From positions 1 through 23,068 of the forward strand of contig JACMKW010000613.1 in the NCBI GenBank assembly GCA_014379885.1: a stretch of 23,068 nt of DNA, given 5' to 3'. A program made the translations under genes and the position numbers. Position 1 is the stretch's first letter, and each line of letters opens with the position of its first letter. The notes below the pieces were generated by a model that ran no database searches, was not told the DNA's origin, and was given only the letters and a program-made list of their open reading frames with translations. Positions 15,110 through 22,215 of this stretch are shown here, piece by piece. Source of the stretch: Rhizobacter sp. GTDB taxonomy: Bacteria; Pseudomonadota; Gammaproteobacteria; Burkholderiales; Burkholderiaceae.

Positions 15110-17067
15110 GCGGCCTCCAGCAGAGTGGGACGAGGGGGGCCGACGCGGTCAAGCACGTCGAGCTTCAGGGTGGGCGACAGTTCGTGATACGACAGAACCG
15201 GCGTGTCGAAGAGATCGACCTCGATCAGCTTGCGCACGTAGCGGCGCACGTCGACGGCGCACACGATGGCGCCCGCCTTGTGCGTGCGCACGCTGGCGCA
15301 CAGCGCATCAATGATGTTTCGCGCCATCGTCGGCTCCAACGCCAGCTGCTGTTGCCCGGCATTGGTTTGCACACTGCGACGAATGACGTCTTCGAGTTCG
15401 GGGGTCACCAGCACGGCATGCAGCCCTCCCTGAGGCGCATAGCGGTAGGCAAGGTGGCGCTTGAGCGCAATGCGGGCGAACTCGACAATGGTGGGAACGT
15501 CCTTCTCGCGCTGCCCGATCTCAGCCAGTGATTCCAGCAACTCGCGCACATGACGCAACGGCACCTCTTCGTCCACCAGCCGGCGGAATACATCGGCCAC
15601 TCGCTGCACCGGCATCAGACGCAGTACTTCCTTGCTGGTGTCGGGGTAGTCGCGCGAGGCCAGGGCCATGTAGACGCTGGCTTCCTGGATCCCCATGAAC
15701 ATGCCTGCGTTGCGACGCAAGGTAGAGCGCACGGCCTCGCCCATCATCTGCGGCATGTGCTGGGCCGGCATCGCGCCCTGCGCAACCGGCACTTCGGACA
15801 CCAGCAGCTTCCATTCGGTCTCACCTTCGGCCGGGTGGATGGCGATGCGTGGCAACGACAGGCCCATGCTCAGCTGGAAGTATTCAAGCACCTGTTCCAT
15901 CTCGCGTGTGAGGGCACCGGTCAGCTCAACGGGCACGGCAGCGGCAGGAACCTGAAGCAGCAAGGGCACGGCTGGTTTGGGCACCGGCAAGGTGGTCGTC
16001 ATGGCACCAGGAGCGGCTTCCATGCGCTTGATCACCGCTTCGAACGCGGGGCTGGAGATGTTCTCGAGGCGCCTGCGCAGAACAGGCGTCAGCACGGCGC
16101 CTCCAACGACCAACACGGTGCCAAGCACGACGAAGATGATGGAAGGAAAGCCGGGCACCGGTGCGAGCAGCCAGCAGATCGCGCCCGCCACCAGCAGCAC
16201 ACGCGGCTTGGCCGTGAACTGCTTGCGCATGGCGTCGCCGAGGTGCTTGTCAGCGGCGTCGGAGCTGCGCGTGACGATCAGGCCTGCCGACATGGCACCG
16301 AGCAATGCAGGGATCTGCGACACCATGCCGTCGCCGATGGTGAGGATCGAGTACTTGACCATGGCATGGTGGAAGTCCATGCCCTGCTGCATCATGCCGA
16401 TCGCCAGCCCGCCCAGCAGGTTGATGACGATGATGACGATGCCCGCGATGGCGTCACCCTTGACGAACTTCATCGCGCCATCAAGGCTGCCGTGCAGCTT
16501 GCTCTCGCGTTCGAGGTCGGAGCGCTTGCGACGCGCTTCGTCCTTGTCGATCATGCCGGCGCGCAGATCGGCATCGATGGCCATTTGTTTGCCCGGCATG
16601 GCATCGAGCGTGAAGCGCGCAGACACCTCGGCCACCCGTTCGGCGCCCTTGGCGATCACGATGAACTGCACGACCGTGATGATGAGAAACACCACCATGC
16701 CCACCACCAGGTTGCCGCCGGCCACCGTCTTGCCGAATGTGGCGATGATGTGACCGCCGTCCCCGTGCAACAGGATCATTCGCGTGGTGGCGATGCCCAG
16801 CGACAACCGAAACAAGGTGCTGATCAACAACACGCTGGGGAAGACCGAGAACTCCAACGGGCTACCTATGTAGATGGCCATCAGGAGCAGCATCACGCCC
16901 AACGCAAGATTGACCGCCACCAACACGTCGATGACAAATATCGGCAGCGGCAGCACCATCAGACCGAGGATGGCGATGACACCAGCGACCAGCAGCAGGT
17001 CGCTGTAGCGGCTCAGCACGCTCTCGCGCGGCGTGGCCAGTGAGGAAAAGTAGGACGCGAGGCTCAT
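15106..17067 (-). CDS. sctV: SctV, export gate protein (FlhA/LcrD/HrcV family)
   Basis: 653 aa. The N-terminal membrane part (about 20-320) has helices such as LLLVAGVIAILGLMVLPLPI, NLALGVMLLLMAIYI and NLVVGMVVFLIITVVQFIVI. It carries the FHIPEP-type segment STLFRLSLGIATTRMILL and the conserved cytoplasmic loop RVAEVSARFTLDAMPGKQM with ADLRAGMIDKDEARRKR. The C-terminal cytoplasmic domain (about 350-653) forms the nonameric ring that docks chaperone-substrate complexes; it includes RDYPDTSKEVLRLMPVQRV and HLAYRYAPQGGLHAVLVTPE. The length is slightly short for the family but no domain is missing. The start lies 3 bp beyond the transglycosylase stop, and the stop overlaps sctC. Confidence 0.98.
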   Translation of the reverse strand: MSLASYFSSLATPRESVLSRYSDLLLVAGVIAILGLMVLPLPIFVIDVLVAVNLALGVMLLLMAIYIGSPLEFSVFPSVLLISTLFRLSLGIATTRMILLHGDGGHIIATFGKTVAGGNLVVGMVVFLIITVVQFIVIAKGAERVAEVSARFTLDAMPGKQMAIDADLRAGMIDKDEARRKRSDLERESKLHGSLDGAMKFVKGDAIAGIVIIVINLLGGLAIGMMQQGMDFHHAMVKYSILTIGDGMVSQIPALLGAMSAGLIVTRSSDAADKHLGDAMRKQFTAKPRVLLVAGAICWLLAPVPGFPSIIFVVLGTVLVVGGAVLTPVLRRRLENISSPAFEAVIKRMEAAPGAMTTTLPVPKPAVPLLLQVPAAAVPVELTGALTREMEQVLEYFQLSMGLSLPRIAIHPAEGETEWKLLVSEVPVAQGAMPAQHMPQMMGEAVRSTLRRNAGMFMGIQEASVYMALASRDYPDTSKEVLRLMPVQRVADVFRRLVDEEVPLRHVRELLESLAEIGQREKDVPTIVEFARIALKRHLAYRYAPQGGLHAVLVTPELEDVIRRSVQTNAGQQQLALEPTMARNIIDALCASVRTHKAGAIVCAVDVRRYVRKLIEVDLFDTPVLSYHELSPTLKLDVLDRVGPPRPTLLEAA

Positions 17068-17070
17068 GGT

Positions 17071-17925
17071 TCACCCAGGCTGGCGATCTGACGGACCGCG
17101 CGCCGAACGCACGCTGAGCAACCATCGGTAGTGCGCCATCACGCTCTTCACGTAGCCCTGGGTCTCGGCGTACGGAGGAATGGAACGGCCGTACTTCTCG
17201 ACCGCACCTTCGCCGGCGTTGTAGGCGGCGATGATGATGGGCAGGTTGTTGCCGAACCGTGCCTGCAACGTCTTGAGGTATGCGGCGCTGACCTCCAGGC
17301 TGATCCGGGGATCCAACAGCTCGTTGATGGGCGAGGACACGCCGAACCGCCGCGCCGTCTGCGGCATCACCTGCATCAGCCCACGAGCGCCCGCGTGCGA
17401 CACGGCTTGCGGGTTGTGTCGCGACTCCACATGGGCAATCGCATGCAGCAGCAGCGGGTCGATGCGGTACGCACCGGCAACCTTGTCGATCTGCGGCGCA
17501 AGCGCCATGGCGCGCTGCGCCGACTCTTTGCTCACGCCTGCCGCCTTGCGCTCATCCAGTGGCACCGATGCCAGGGGACGCATGTCGCTGGCTTGCCGTT
17601 CCTTTCGAGCAGCTGCCTTGGGGGCCGCACGCCCTGCATTCGTCCGCGGCGCCGGTGTCCCCGCTGCCGCTGCGCTGCCACCTGGCGCCGTGTCGCCGAC
17701 CACATCGGGCGTGGTCACCGGAATCCCGGCATCGTCGTCTGTGGAGCCGGCGCACATGCCTGCCGCTGCAGAGAACTTGCCGGCCACCGACTGCATCTGC
17801 AGCGCAGCCCCAGCCGTCTTCGGGCCGCAGGCGAGGGTAGCTGTGGCACACACGGCCAAGCTGGCCGCGGCACACCGAGCCAACCACCAAGAACTTTGTT
17901 GCAGAGCTGTCGACACGATGAACAT
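17071..17925 (-). CDS. Secreted lytic transglycosylase (SLT family), T3SS-associated
   Basis: 284 aa from the ATG at 17925, which has an AGGAG Shine-Dalgarno sequence five bases upstream; the longer frame start at 17964 has no such support. An N-terminal signal-like hydrophobic region (15-32) is followed by a low-complexity Ala/Pro/Gly linker (55-110). The SLT domain (about 145-265) has the catalytic Glu167 in IAHVESRHNPQAVS, then GARGLMQVMPQTA and IIIAAYNAGEGAVEKYG. These enzymes cleave peptidoglycan to give anhydro-muropeptides. IpgF/HpaH/EtgA-type members open the wall for the injectisome. Cotranscription 3 bp ahead of sctV supports that role. Confidence 0.95.
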   Translation of the reverse strand: MFIVSTALQQSSWWLARCAAASLAVCATATLACGPKTAGAALQMQSVAGKFSAAAGMCAGSTDDDAGIPVTTPDVVGDTAPGGSAAAAGTPAPRTNAGRAAPKAAARKERQASDMRPLASVPLDERKAAGVSKESAQRAMALAPQIDKVAGAYRIDPLLLHAIAHVESRHNPQAVSHAGARGLMQVMPQTARRFGVSSPINELLDPRISLEVSAAYLKTLQARFGNNLPIIIAAYNAGEGAVEKYGRSIPPYAETQGYVKSVMAHYRWLLSVRSARGPSDRQPG

Positions 17926-18007
17926 TCGTACTCCTATCGGACCCTCTATTGACCCCACACCCATCGCCGTTCAGTGGGGCGCCCGTCGTCTTGAAAACAA
18001 GGCTTGC

Positions 18008-18232
18008 CTAAAGATGGCGTCGCATCTCGTCGCACGCACGGCGCACGATTGACCTGTCTTCTTCGGTGTCAAGCGCGAGCAGCACCGCGGCGTCGCCCAG
18101 GTAGCGCAGGTCAAGGTGCGGGTCAATCGTCGAGCGCTGGATCGATTGCAGGCGCCGGAACGTCTCTTCACGCACGAGGATGGCCTTCCAGCCCGGCAAG
18201 GTGGTTCGCTCACGTTCACTCGGCATGACCAT
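18008..18232 (-). CDS. Small unrecognised protein, first gene of the sct operon
   Basis: 74 aa with strong G/C third-position bias, as in the genes downstream, which supports real coding. The sequence is charged and soluble, with a probable helix-strand pattern (LPGWKAILVREETFRRLQSI, RYLGDAAVLLALDTEEDR). It has no signal peptide, no membrane segment and no motif I recognise. The start at 18232 has no Shine-Dalgarno sequence; the bases just upstream are pyrimidine-rich, so the message may be leaderless or the start may be the ATG two codons later. It lies 82 bp ahead of the transglycosylase on the same strand and would be the first gene after the control region. A small chaperone or regulatory role is possible but unsupported. 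Confidence 0.65.
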   Translation of the reverse strand: MVMPSERERTTLPGWKAILVREETFRRLQSIQRSTIDPHLDLRYLGDAAVLLALDTEEDRSIVRRACDEMRRHL

Positions 18233-18260
18233 GTTGTTGTCTGTATGGAGGGTTGTTGAT

Positions 18261-18275
18261 GAGCTCAGAGAGCTC
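18261..18275. promoter_or_regulatory. Inverted repeat GAGCTC-N3-GAGCTC, candidate operator for the sct operon
   Basis: Two copies of the self-complementary hexamer GAGCTC are separated by AGA, giving a 15-bp dyad. It lies 28 bp upstream of the start codon of the 74-aa gene that opens the minus-strand operon, at promoter distance. No other copy was noticed in the window. An operator role is inferred from symmetry and position. Confidence 0.4.
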
Positions 18276-18627
18276 GAAACGCATCGGCGTTGATCAGGTG
18301 TTCTGTGAGTTGGACTCTAGAAACCGGTGCCACTCACGTCGAGGAGAAACCGACCCGAGCACTGCGGCGGTTGCCTCTTGTCTGCGGCGCAGACCCGTGC
18401 TACTCGCGTGCACGCTTGCGCGCTTCGATTCATGGCGCCGCATGCAACGCGTGGGCGCACGTCGCTTGCGCGCGCCGCTTGAGATCGCACCGGAACCTCA
18501 TCACGTCGCAACTCGCAGCGACATCAGGATTCAAAAGAATTCGGTGCAAACACTGCCATGGAACGAGGAGAGGCAGCAGCTGGGTTCTATCGACACGAGT
18601 TCACGTGATCCAACATCGCCACCGTCG

Positions 18628-18651
18628 GCGCCGAACAAATTTATTCGGCGC
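18628..18651. promoter_or_regulatory. Perfect 8-bp inverted repeat GCGCCGAA-N8-TTCGGCGC
   Basis: Arms at 18628-18635 and 18644-18651 flank an AT-rich 8-bp centre (CAAATTTA). The right arm is followed by TTGCGCGAA, which gives a partial second dyad with it. The spacing and the AT-rich centre look like a dimeric regulator site. It could also fold as an RNA hairpin, though no U-run follows. Confidence 0.45.
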
Positions 18652-18846
18652 TTGCGCGAACAAGTTCACGCTGCAGGCCTACATGACGGGCCGCAAACAA
18701 GATAAAGCCGCCAGCACGCGGCTCTGCCAGGCGAATCAAAAAGGATCGCGTCACGCGACCCACCTACATGCCGGCAGCGACAACGTACATGTGCCCCCGA
18801 ACGGACTGCAGCAAGCCCGAAAGTCGAACAACCACCGAGGTTTCGA

Positions 18847-19446
18847 ATGAACGCATCTGCTCAAATCTTTCCCAACCCTGCCGGCGCAGGGGCAGTCTTC
18901 GCCATCGAGAACGACTCGCTCGGTCGCCTCATCACACTCTTGCTGCATCAGCGACTGTTCAAACCAGGAACAGCCTCGACCGACCGGTCACTGCGCGATC
19001 TGGGGTGGCATGACAGCCTGCTCAGCGAGGTGGGCGCCATGCCCGCCGACGAACTGGCCAAGATTTGGGGAGGGTCGAACTCCTGTGTCAGCTTGCTGGT
19101 CGATCAGCGCAAGGTTGCCGCCGGCCTGAACTCTTACCGCGCACTCAAACGCGATCAAAACGATCTTGAGTTCTTTCTCGTCAATGGCGCCACACCCGCG
19201 CTGATCCACACGCTGTTTCCAAGCGTCAGCTCGCGCACCGTGACGGCCACACGCAAGCGTCTTGGTTGCGAATCACGCGGTGGGCGCCCGCCCCTGCCAG
19301 ACGCCGAAACCAGCCACGCCATCTACCGCTGCTGGCAGGCGCTGTGCACCCAGGAGACCTCGCTGCGCATGCGCTACATGCGGCTTCACAAACACTTCCC
19401 CGCCTTGTCGCTCGCAACCTTGTGCGCCGCCATCGACGCCAGGTAA
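18847..19446 (+). CDS. Putative DUF2857/FlhC-like transcriptional regulator
   Basis: 199 aa with a GAGG Shine-Dalgarno sequence seven bases before the ATG. No signal peptide or membrane segment is present. The N-terminal half is helical (RLITLLLHQRLF, LRDLGWHDSLLSEVG). The C-terminal half carries a segment like FlhC/DUF2857 proteins: FFLVNGATPALIHTLFP, then SSRTVTATRKRLG and GRPPLP, then a helical end with RYMRLHKHFPALSLATL. In FlhC the equivalent 'LITLGA...LSRGRL...L...G' part belongs to the DNA-binding region, and a helix-turn-helix reading fits here. The gene is monocistronic, divergent from the sct operon and closed by a strong terminator, which is how a locus regulator is often placed. 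The family match is from memory and moderate. Confidence 0.8.
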   Translation: MNASAQIFPNPAGAGAVFAIENDSLGRLITLLLHQRLFKPGTASTDRSLRDLGWHDSLLSEVGAMPADELAKIWGGSNSCVSLLVDQRKVAAGLNSYRALKRDQNDLEFFLVNGATPALIHTLFPSVSSRTVTATRKRLGCESRGGRPPLPDAETSHAIYRCWQALCTQETSLRMRYMRLHKHFPALSLATLCAAIDAR

Positions 19447-19467
19447 TTTTTCCGAAAGTTTCACAGG

Positions 19468-19503
19468 CAGCGGGGCCGGTTGATGCGTCAACCGGCCCCG
19501 CTG
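19468..19503 (+). terminator. Strong intrinsic terminator hairpin after the FlhC-like gene
   Basis: A perfect GC-rich stem of 16 bp (arms 19468-19483 and 19488-19503) closes on a TGCG tetraloop, 22 bp after the stop codon. The 3' side continues GCATTTC, so a short T-run is present on the plus strand, and the upstream AATTTTTCC could serve the opposite direction. It insulates the regulator gene from the 80-aa/sctU unit downstream. Confidence 0.85.
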
Positions 19504-19692
19504 GCATTTCGGCACGCCCTGCCCTGACGTCGCAACAAGGGGGCCGAGCCGCACAAGCGCTTCTTCGCCGAACTTGTCAACCCAAAACGCAGCACAGTGT
19601 GTGCATTGGTTCTCACATCCTTCACTTTCAAAGGCGGACTACGCTTGAGTCATCGCAGGCAGACCGCTTGCATTCACCTCAGCGAGGCTTCC

Positions 19693-19935
19693 ATGATCGA
19701 GCACGGACATCGTCTCCACCTCCTTCGCGATGGCGAACTGATCGATGCAGTGATCACCCAAGCCCCCACGCACACCAGCGAACTGGCCGATGGCTGCGCG
19801 ATGGAATTGGCGTGGCGGGGTCGCAAGCTCAAGGCCTATGGCACGGACGCGCAAGACGCCATGGTCGCCTTGCGCGGAGCGCTCGCGGTCGATGGCCTGT
19901 ACCTGAACATCGCGCGCGCCCCGTTGCGCGCTTGA
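19693..19935 (+). CDS. Small unrecognised protein preceding sctU
   Basis: 80 aa from the ATG at 19693, chosen because a GAGG Shine-Dalgarno sequence lies six bases upstream; the frame extends back to 19597 but that part is less protein-like. The sequence is mixed alpha/beta with no signal or membrane segment (HRLHLLRDGELIDAVITQ, AMELAWRGRKLKAYG, AMVALRGALAVDGLYLNI). I recognise no family. The gene ends 19 bp before the sctU GTG start, so the two are almost certainly cotranscribed. The 189 bp upstream, after the terminator, must hold the promoter, though no clear -35/-10 pair is visible. A chaperone or assembly helper for SctU is a guess from position. Confidence 0.7.
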   Translation: MIEHGHRLHLLRDGELIDAVITQAPTHTSELADGCAMELAWRGRKLKAYGTDAQDAMVALRGALAVDGLYLNIARAPLRA

Positions 19936-19954
19936 GCTCTGAGCAGGACTGGCG

Positions 19955-21145
19955 GTGTCACAGAACGACGACAGCGGCGACAAGACTGAAGCCCCCACCG
20001 AAAAGCGCCTGCGGGACGCGCGCAAGAAAGGCGATGTTTCCAAGAGCAAAGAGCTCACCAGCACGGTGACGCTGATTGCGTGGCTGGGTCTGTCAGTCGG
20101 CGCGCTTCCACTGATCGGCATGCGACTGAGCACCTTGCTTGAGCGTGTGTTCACAGCCATCCCGATGGAGTTCTCGTACAGCGCGCCCGCCATCGGCTGG
20201 CTGGCGTTCGAGACGCTGGTCTGGCTCAGCGCCCTGATCTTCGTCCCGGTCGCCGCCATCGCGCTCCTCACCGAGTTCTTGCAGGTCGGGCCGGTGCTGA
20301 GTTTCGAGAAAGTAACGCCAAAGCTCGAAAACCTGGACCCGGTGAAACGCATCGGCGAGTGGTTCAGCGCCGACCAGTTGATGGAGATCGTCAAGTCGGT
20401 CGTCAAGGCCTGCGTGATGCTCGTCATCGCCTGGCTCGTGCTGCGCTCCCAGCTCCCGCAGATCGCACTGCTGACCACGGGCACGCTGCACAACGTGTCG
20501 CAGGCCTATTTCAGTGTCGGCTTGCGCCTGCTGGCGTGGACGGCCGTAGCCTTCACTTTCGTCAGCGTGCTGGACGTGTTCTGGTCTCGCCATCGGTACA
20601 TCAAGAAGCAGCGCATGAGCATCCGCGACATCCGCGAAGAGCACAAAGAAAACGAAGGCGACCCGATCGTGAAGTCAGTGCGCCAGCGCCTTCATCGCGA
20701 GTTGGCGGAAGGCCGCGCCAAAAAGGCCACCACCAGCGCCACCGCGTTGGTGGTCAATCCCACGCACGTCGCCGTGGCCCTGCTTTACGACGTCGACGTC
20801 TGCCCGGTCCCGATCGTCACCATGGTGGGTACGGACGACGTTGCAATGGACATGCGCAAGGCGGCCGAGGCGGCGGGCGTTCCTGTCGTGCGCAACGTGG
20901 CGCTTGCCCGCGCGCTGCTGGCCGAGGCCACTGAAGGCGATACCGTGCCGGAGCGCCACTTCGCCCTGGTGGCCGAAGTCATTCTCTGGGCAAAGCAGGC
21001 GCGCGAAGACATCAACATCGCGCGTGGGCGCAAGCCCTTCGTCGCAGAATCGGCAAGGCAACAGCGCCGCGCGCCTCCAGGCGAAGACCTGACTCACTAC
21101 CCGTCGGCGCAGACTGCTTTCGAGCAGGCGCCACCGTCTACCTGA
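19955..21145 (+). CDS. sctU: SctU, autocleaving export switch protein (FlhB/YscU/HrcU family)
   Basis: 396 aa from a GTG start. It opens with the family N-terminus DKTEAPTEKRLRDARKKGDV, then four membrane helices (about 38-58, 80-108, 148-165 and 186-210) and the cytoplasmic linker RMSIRDIREEHKENEGDP. The autocleavage site NPTH is at residues 268-271, followed by VAVALLYD. SctU cleaves itself at N/P and, together with SctP, switches secretion from early to later substrates. The C-terminal tail of about 45 residues (from RGRKPFVAE on) makes it longer than the usual 340-360 aa. It is separated from sctR/S/T and encoded on the opposite strand. Confidence 0.97.
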   Translation: MSQNDDSGDKTEAPTEKRLRDARKKGDVSKSKELTSTVTLIAWLGLSVGALPLIGMRLSTLLERVFTAIPMEFSYSAPAIGWLAFETLVWLSALIFVPVAAIALLTEFLQVGPVLSFEKVTPKLENLDPVKRIGEWFSADQLMEIVKSVVKACVMLVIAWLVLRSQLPQIALLTTGTLHNVSQAYFSVGLRLLAWTAVAFTFVSVLDVFWSRHRYIKKQRMSIRDIREEHKENEGDPIVKSVRQRLHRELAEGRAKKATTSATALVVNPTHVAVALLYDVDVCPVPIVTMVGTDDVAMDMRKAAEAAGVPVVRNVALARALLAEATEGDTVPERHFALVAEVILWAKQAREDINIARGRKPFVAESARQQRRAPPGEDLTHYPSAQTAFEQAPPST

Positions 21146-21168
21146 TCCTGCTTCCGGTAAGTACATCC

Positions 21169-21498
21169 ATGGATTCATCGTCTTTCACGAGCCAGATCTT
21201 CACCACCCTGCTGGCGCTCGCTTTCGTGGGTGTGCTCGCATGGGTCTCGCTCAGCGCGCTCAAGCGGCTTCAGCGCGGCCGCGGCGGCTCGTCCGATCAG
21301 GGAGCGCGCAACCAGGTGCGTTTTGTGCACGCCCTCACGGTGGGTGCGAAAGAGCGGGTGGTGGTCGTGTCTTATGCGGGAGACGAGTGGTTGCTGGGGG
21401 TGACAGCAGGCAGCGTCAACCTTCTCGGGCGCCGCGCCGGCGACACCTTACTGCCCAGCGAGCAGGGACAAACGCCCTCCACGACACGCACGACTTAG
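21169..21498 (+). CDS. FliO-domain protein next to sctU
   Basis: 109 aa with one N-terminal transmembrane helix (about 9-30, IFTTLLALAFVGVLAWVSL) preceded by a short polar periplasmic end. A basic stretch follows (LKRLQRGRG), then a compact cytoplasmic domain with VRFVHALTVGAKERVVVVSY and GDEWLLGVTAGSVNLLGR. The pattern 'L-x-V-G-x-(K/R)-E-(R)-(V/L)-x-(L/V)-(V/I)-x-(V/Y)-G-x-x-x-L-L-G-V-(T)' is that of FliO, the flagellar helper for FliP assembly. It starts 23 bp after sctU on the same strand, so it belongs to the T3SS locus. No flagellar gene is seen nearby. Typical injectisomes have no FliO, so this is unusual. The Shine-Dalgarno sequence is weak. Confidence 0.82.
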   Translation: MDSSSFTSQIFTTLLALAFVGVLAWVSLSALKRLQRGRGGSSDQGARNQVRFVHALTVGAKERVVVVSYAGDEWLLGVTAGSVNLLGRRAGDTLLPSEQGQTPSTTRTT

Positions 21499-21513
21499 GC
21501 CCGGGACCGCAAC

Positions 21514-22203
21514 CTATCTCAAGCCGCCAAATACTTTCTTGAGAATCGCGCTGCCGGTGGCCACCGGGTTGGCGCGGATCTTCTTCTCTTCTTCGCCGAT
21601 CATCAAATACAGGCCGTCTAGCGCCTTCTCGGTCACGTAGGCCTGGATGCTCGCGTCTTGCTGCTTCAGCAGGCCGAAGCTCGCCGCCGTCTTGGCCACG
21701 GCGTTGTAGCGGTCGACCAGTGCCACCTTCTCGGTGGCCTTCGTCACGATCGGCAGGAACTTCACGCCGAGCGGCTCGCGTGTCTTGCCGGCAAAGAATT
21801 TCGTGACGGAATCTTCACCGCCGGTGATCACCTGCCTGGCGTCTTCCACGCTCATCGCCTTGACGGCACTCACCAGCAGCGCCTTCGCCTCAGGCACGGC
21901 CGCTTCGGCCGCGCGGTTCATGGCGGTCACAAGCGCATCGACGCGCTTTTGCTGGCCGGTCGCCTTGAGCAGCCTGGCCGCGTCGTTGAGGAAGCTGGGC
22001 AAGGGAATGCGCACCTTGGGGTTGCCGAGGAAGCCGTCGCTCCTGCCCAGCACGCCCACGGCCGCAACCGCACCGCGCTCCAGCGCCACGCGGATGCCCG
22101 ACGCCGCGTCGGTCTCGGTGAGGCCCGCCGCCACAGCACGACCAAAGGCCCCTAGGGCCGCCAGGCTCGCCAGGGCCGCTGAGATAATCTTCCTGCGTTG
22201 CAT
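21514..22203 (-). CDS. DUF4197 family exported protein
   Basis: 229 aa from the ATG at 22203, supported by an AAGGTG Shine-Dalgarno sequence seven bases upstream; a GTG two codons earlier is also in frame. A signal peptide (MQRRKIISAALASLAALGAF, cleavage near AVAAG) precedes a helical mature part. This has VRIPLPSFLNDAARLLKATG, a VDALVTAMNRAAEAAVPEAK segment, GGEDSVTKFFAGKT, and the C-terminal ALDGLYLMIGEEEKKIRANP with ILKKVFG. These match DUF4197 proteins, which are common in proteobacteria, periplasmic and of unknown function. It is convergent with the FliO-like gene (15 bp between stops) and marks the end of the T3SS locus. Confidence 0.9.
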   Translation of the reverse strand: MQRRKIISAALASLAALGAFGRAVAAGLTETDAASGIRVALERGAVAAVGVLGRSDGFLGNPKVRIPLPSFLNDAARLLKATGQQKRVDALVTAMNRAAEAAVPEAKALLVSAVKAMSVEDARQVITGGEDSVTKFFAGKTREPLGVKFLPIVTKATEKVALVDRYNAVAKTAASFGLLKQQDASIQAYVTEKALDGLYLMIGEEEKKIRANPVATGSAILKKVFGGLR

Positions 22204-22215
22204 GAACACACCTTG

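Larger units (their letters stand above)
18233..18846. other. Control region between the two divergent transcription units; no convincing gene
   Basis: About 610 bp with less codon-like structure than the rest of the window. Two overlapping plus-strand frames (18253-18705 and 18290-18850) are Arg/Cys/His/Ser-rich, lack family features and compete with each other, so I do not call them genes. The region contains two clear inverted repeats (listed separately), a smaller one (TCGCG-TCA-CGCGA, 18746-18758) and an A-rich stretch around 18529-18552. Promoters for both directions must lie here, but no clear -35/-10 pair, sigma-54 site or PIP box could be identified by eye. Confidence 0.6.

Noticed and set aside
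15550..17043. 497-aa plus-strand open frame
   Set aside because: Antisense shadow of sctV; His/Gln/Arg-rich with no family features, a common artefact opposite GC-rich coding DNA.
17953..17979. CCCCAC/GTGGGG inverted repeat upstream of the transglycosylase
   Set aside because: Six-bp arms around a 15-base loop with no further support; likely chance in GC-rich DNA.
18233..18846. PIP-box (TTCGC-N15-TTCGC) or sigma-54 promoter
   Set aside because: Searched by eye on both strands; no pair with correct spacing was found.
18253..18850. Two overlapping plus-strand frames of 150 and 186 aa in the control region
   Set aside because: They overlap each other, have no good ribosome sites, odd composition (Arg, Cys, His) and no motif; the region reads better as regulatory DNA.
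19574..19602. TTGTCA as a -35 box for the 80-aa/sctU unit
   Set aside because: No acceptable -10 hexamer at 16-18 bp spacing.
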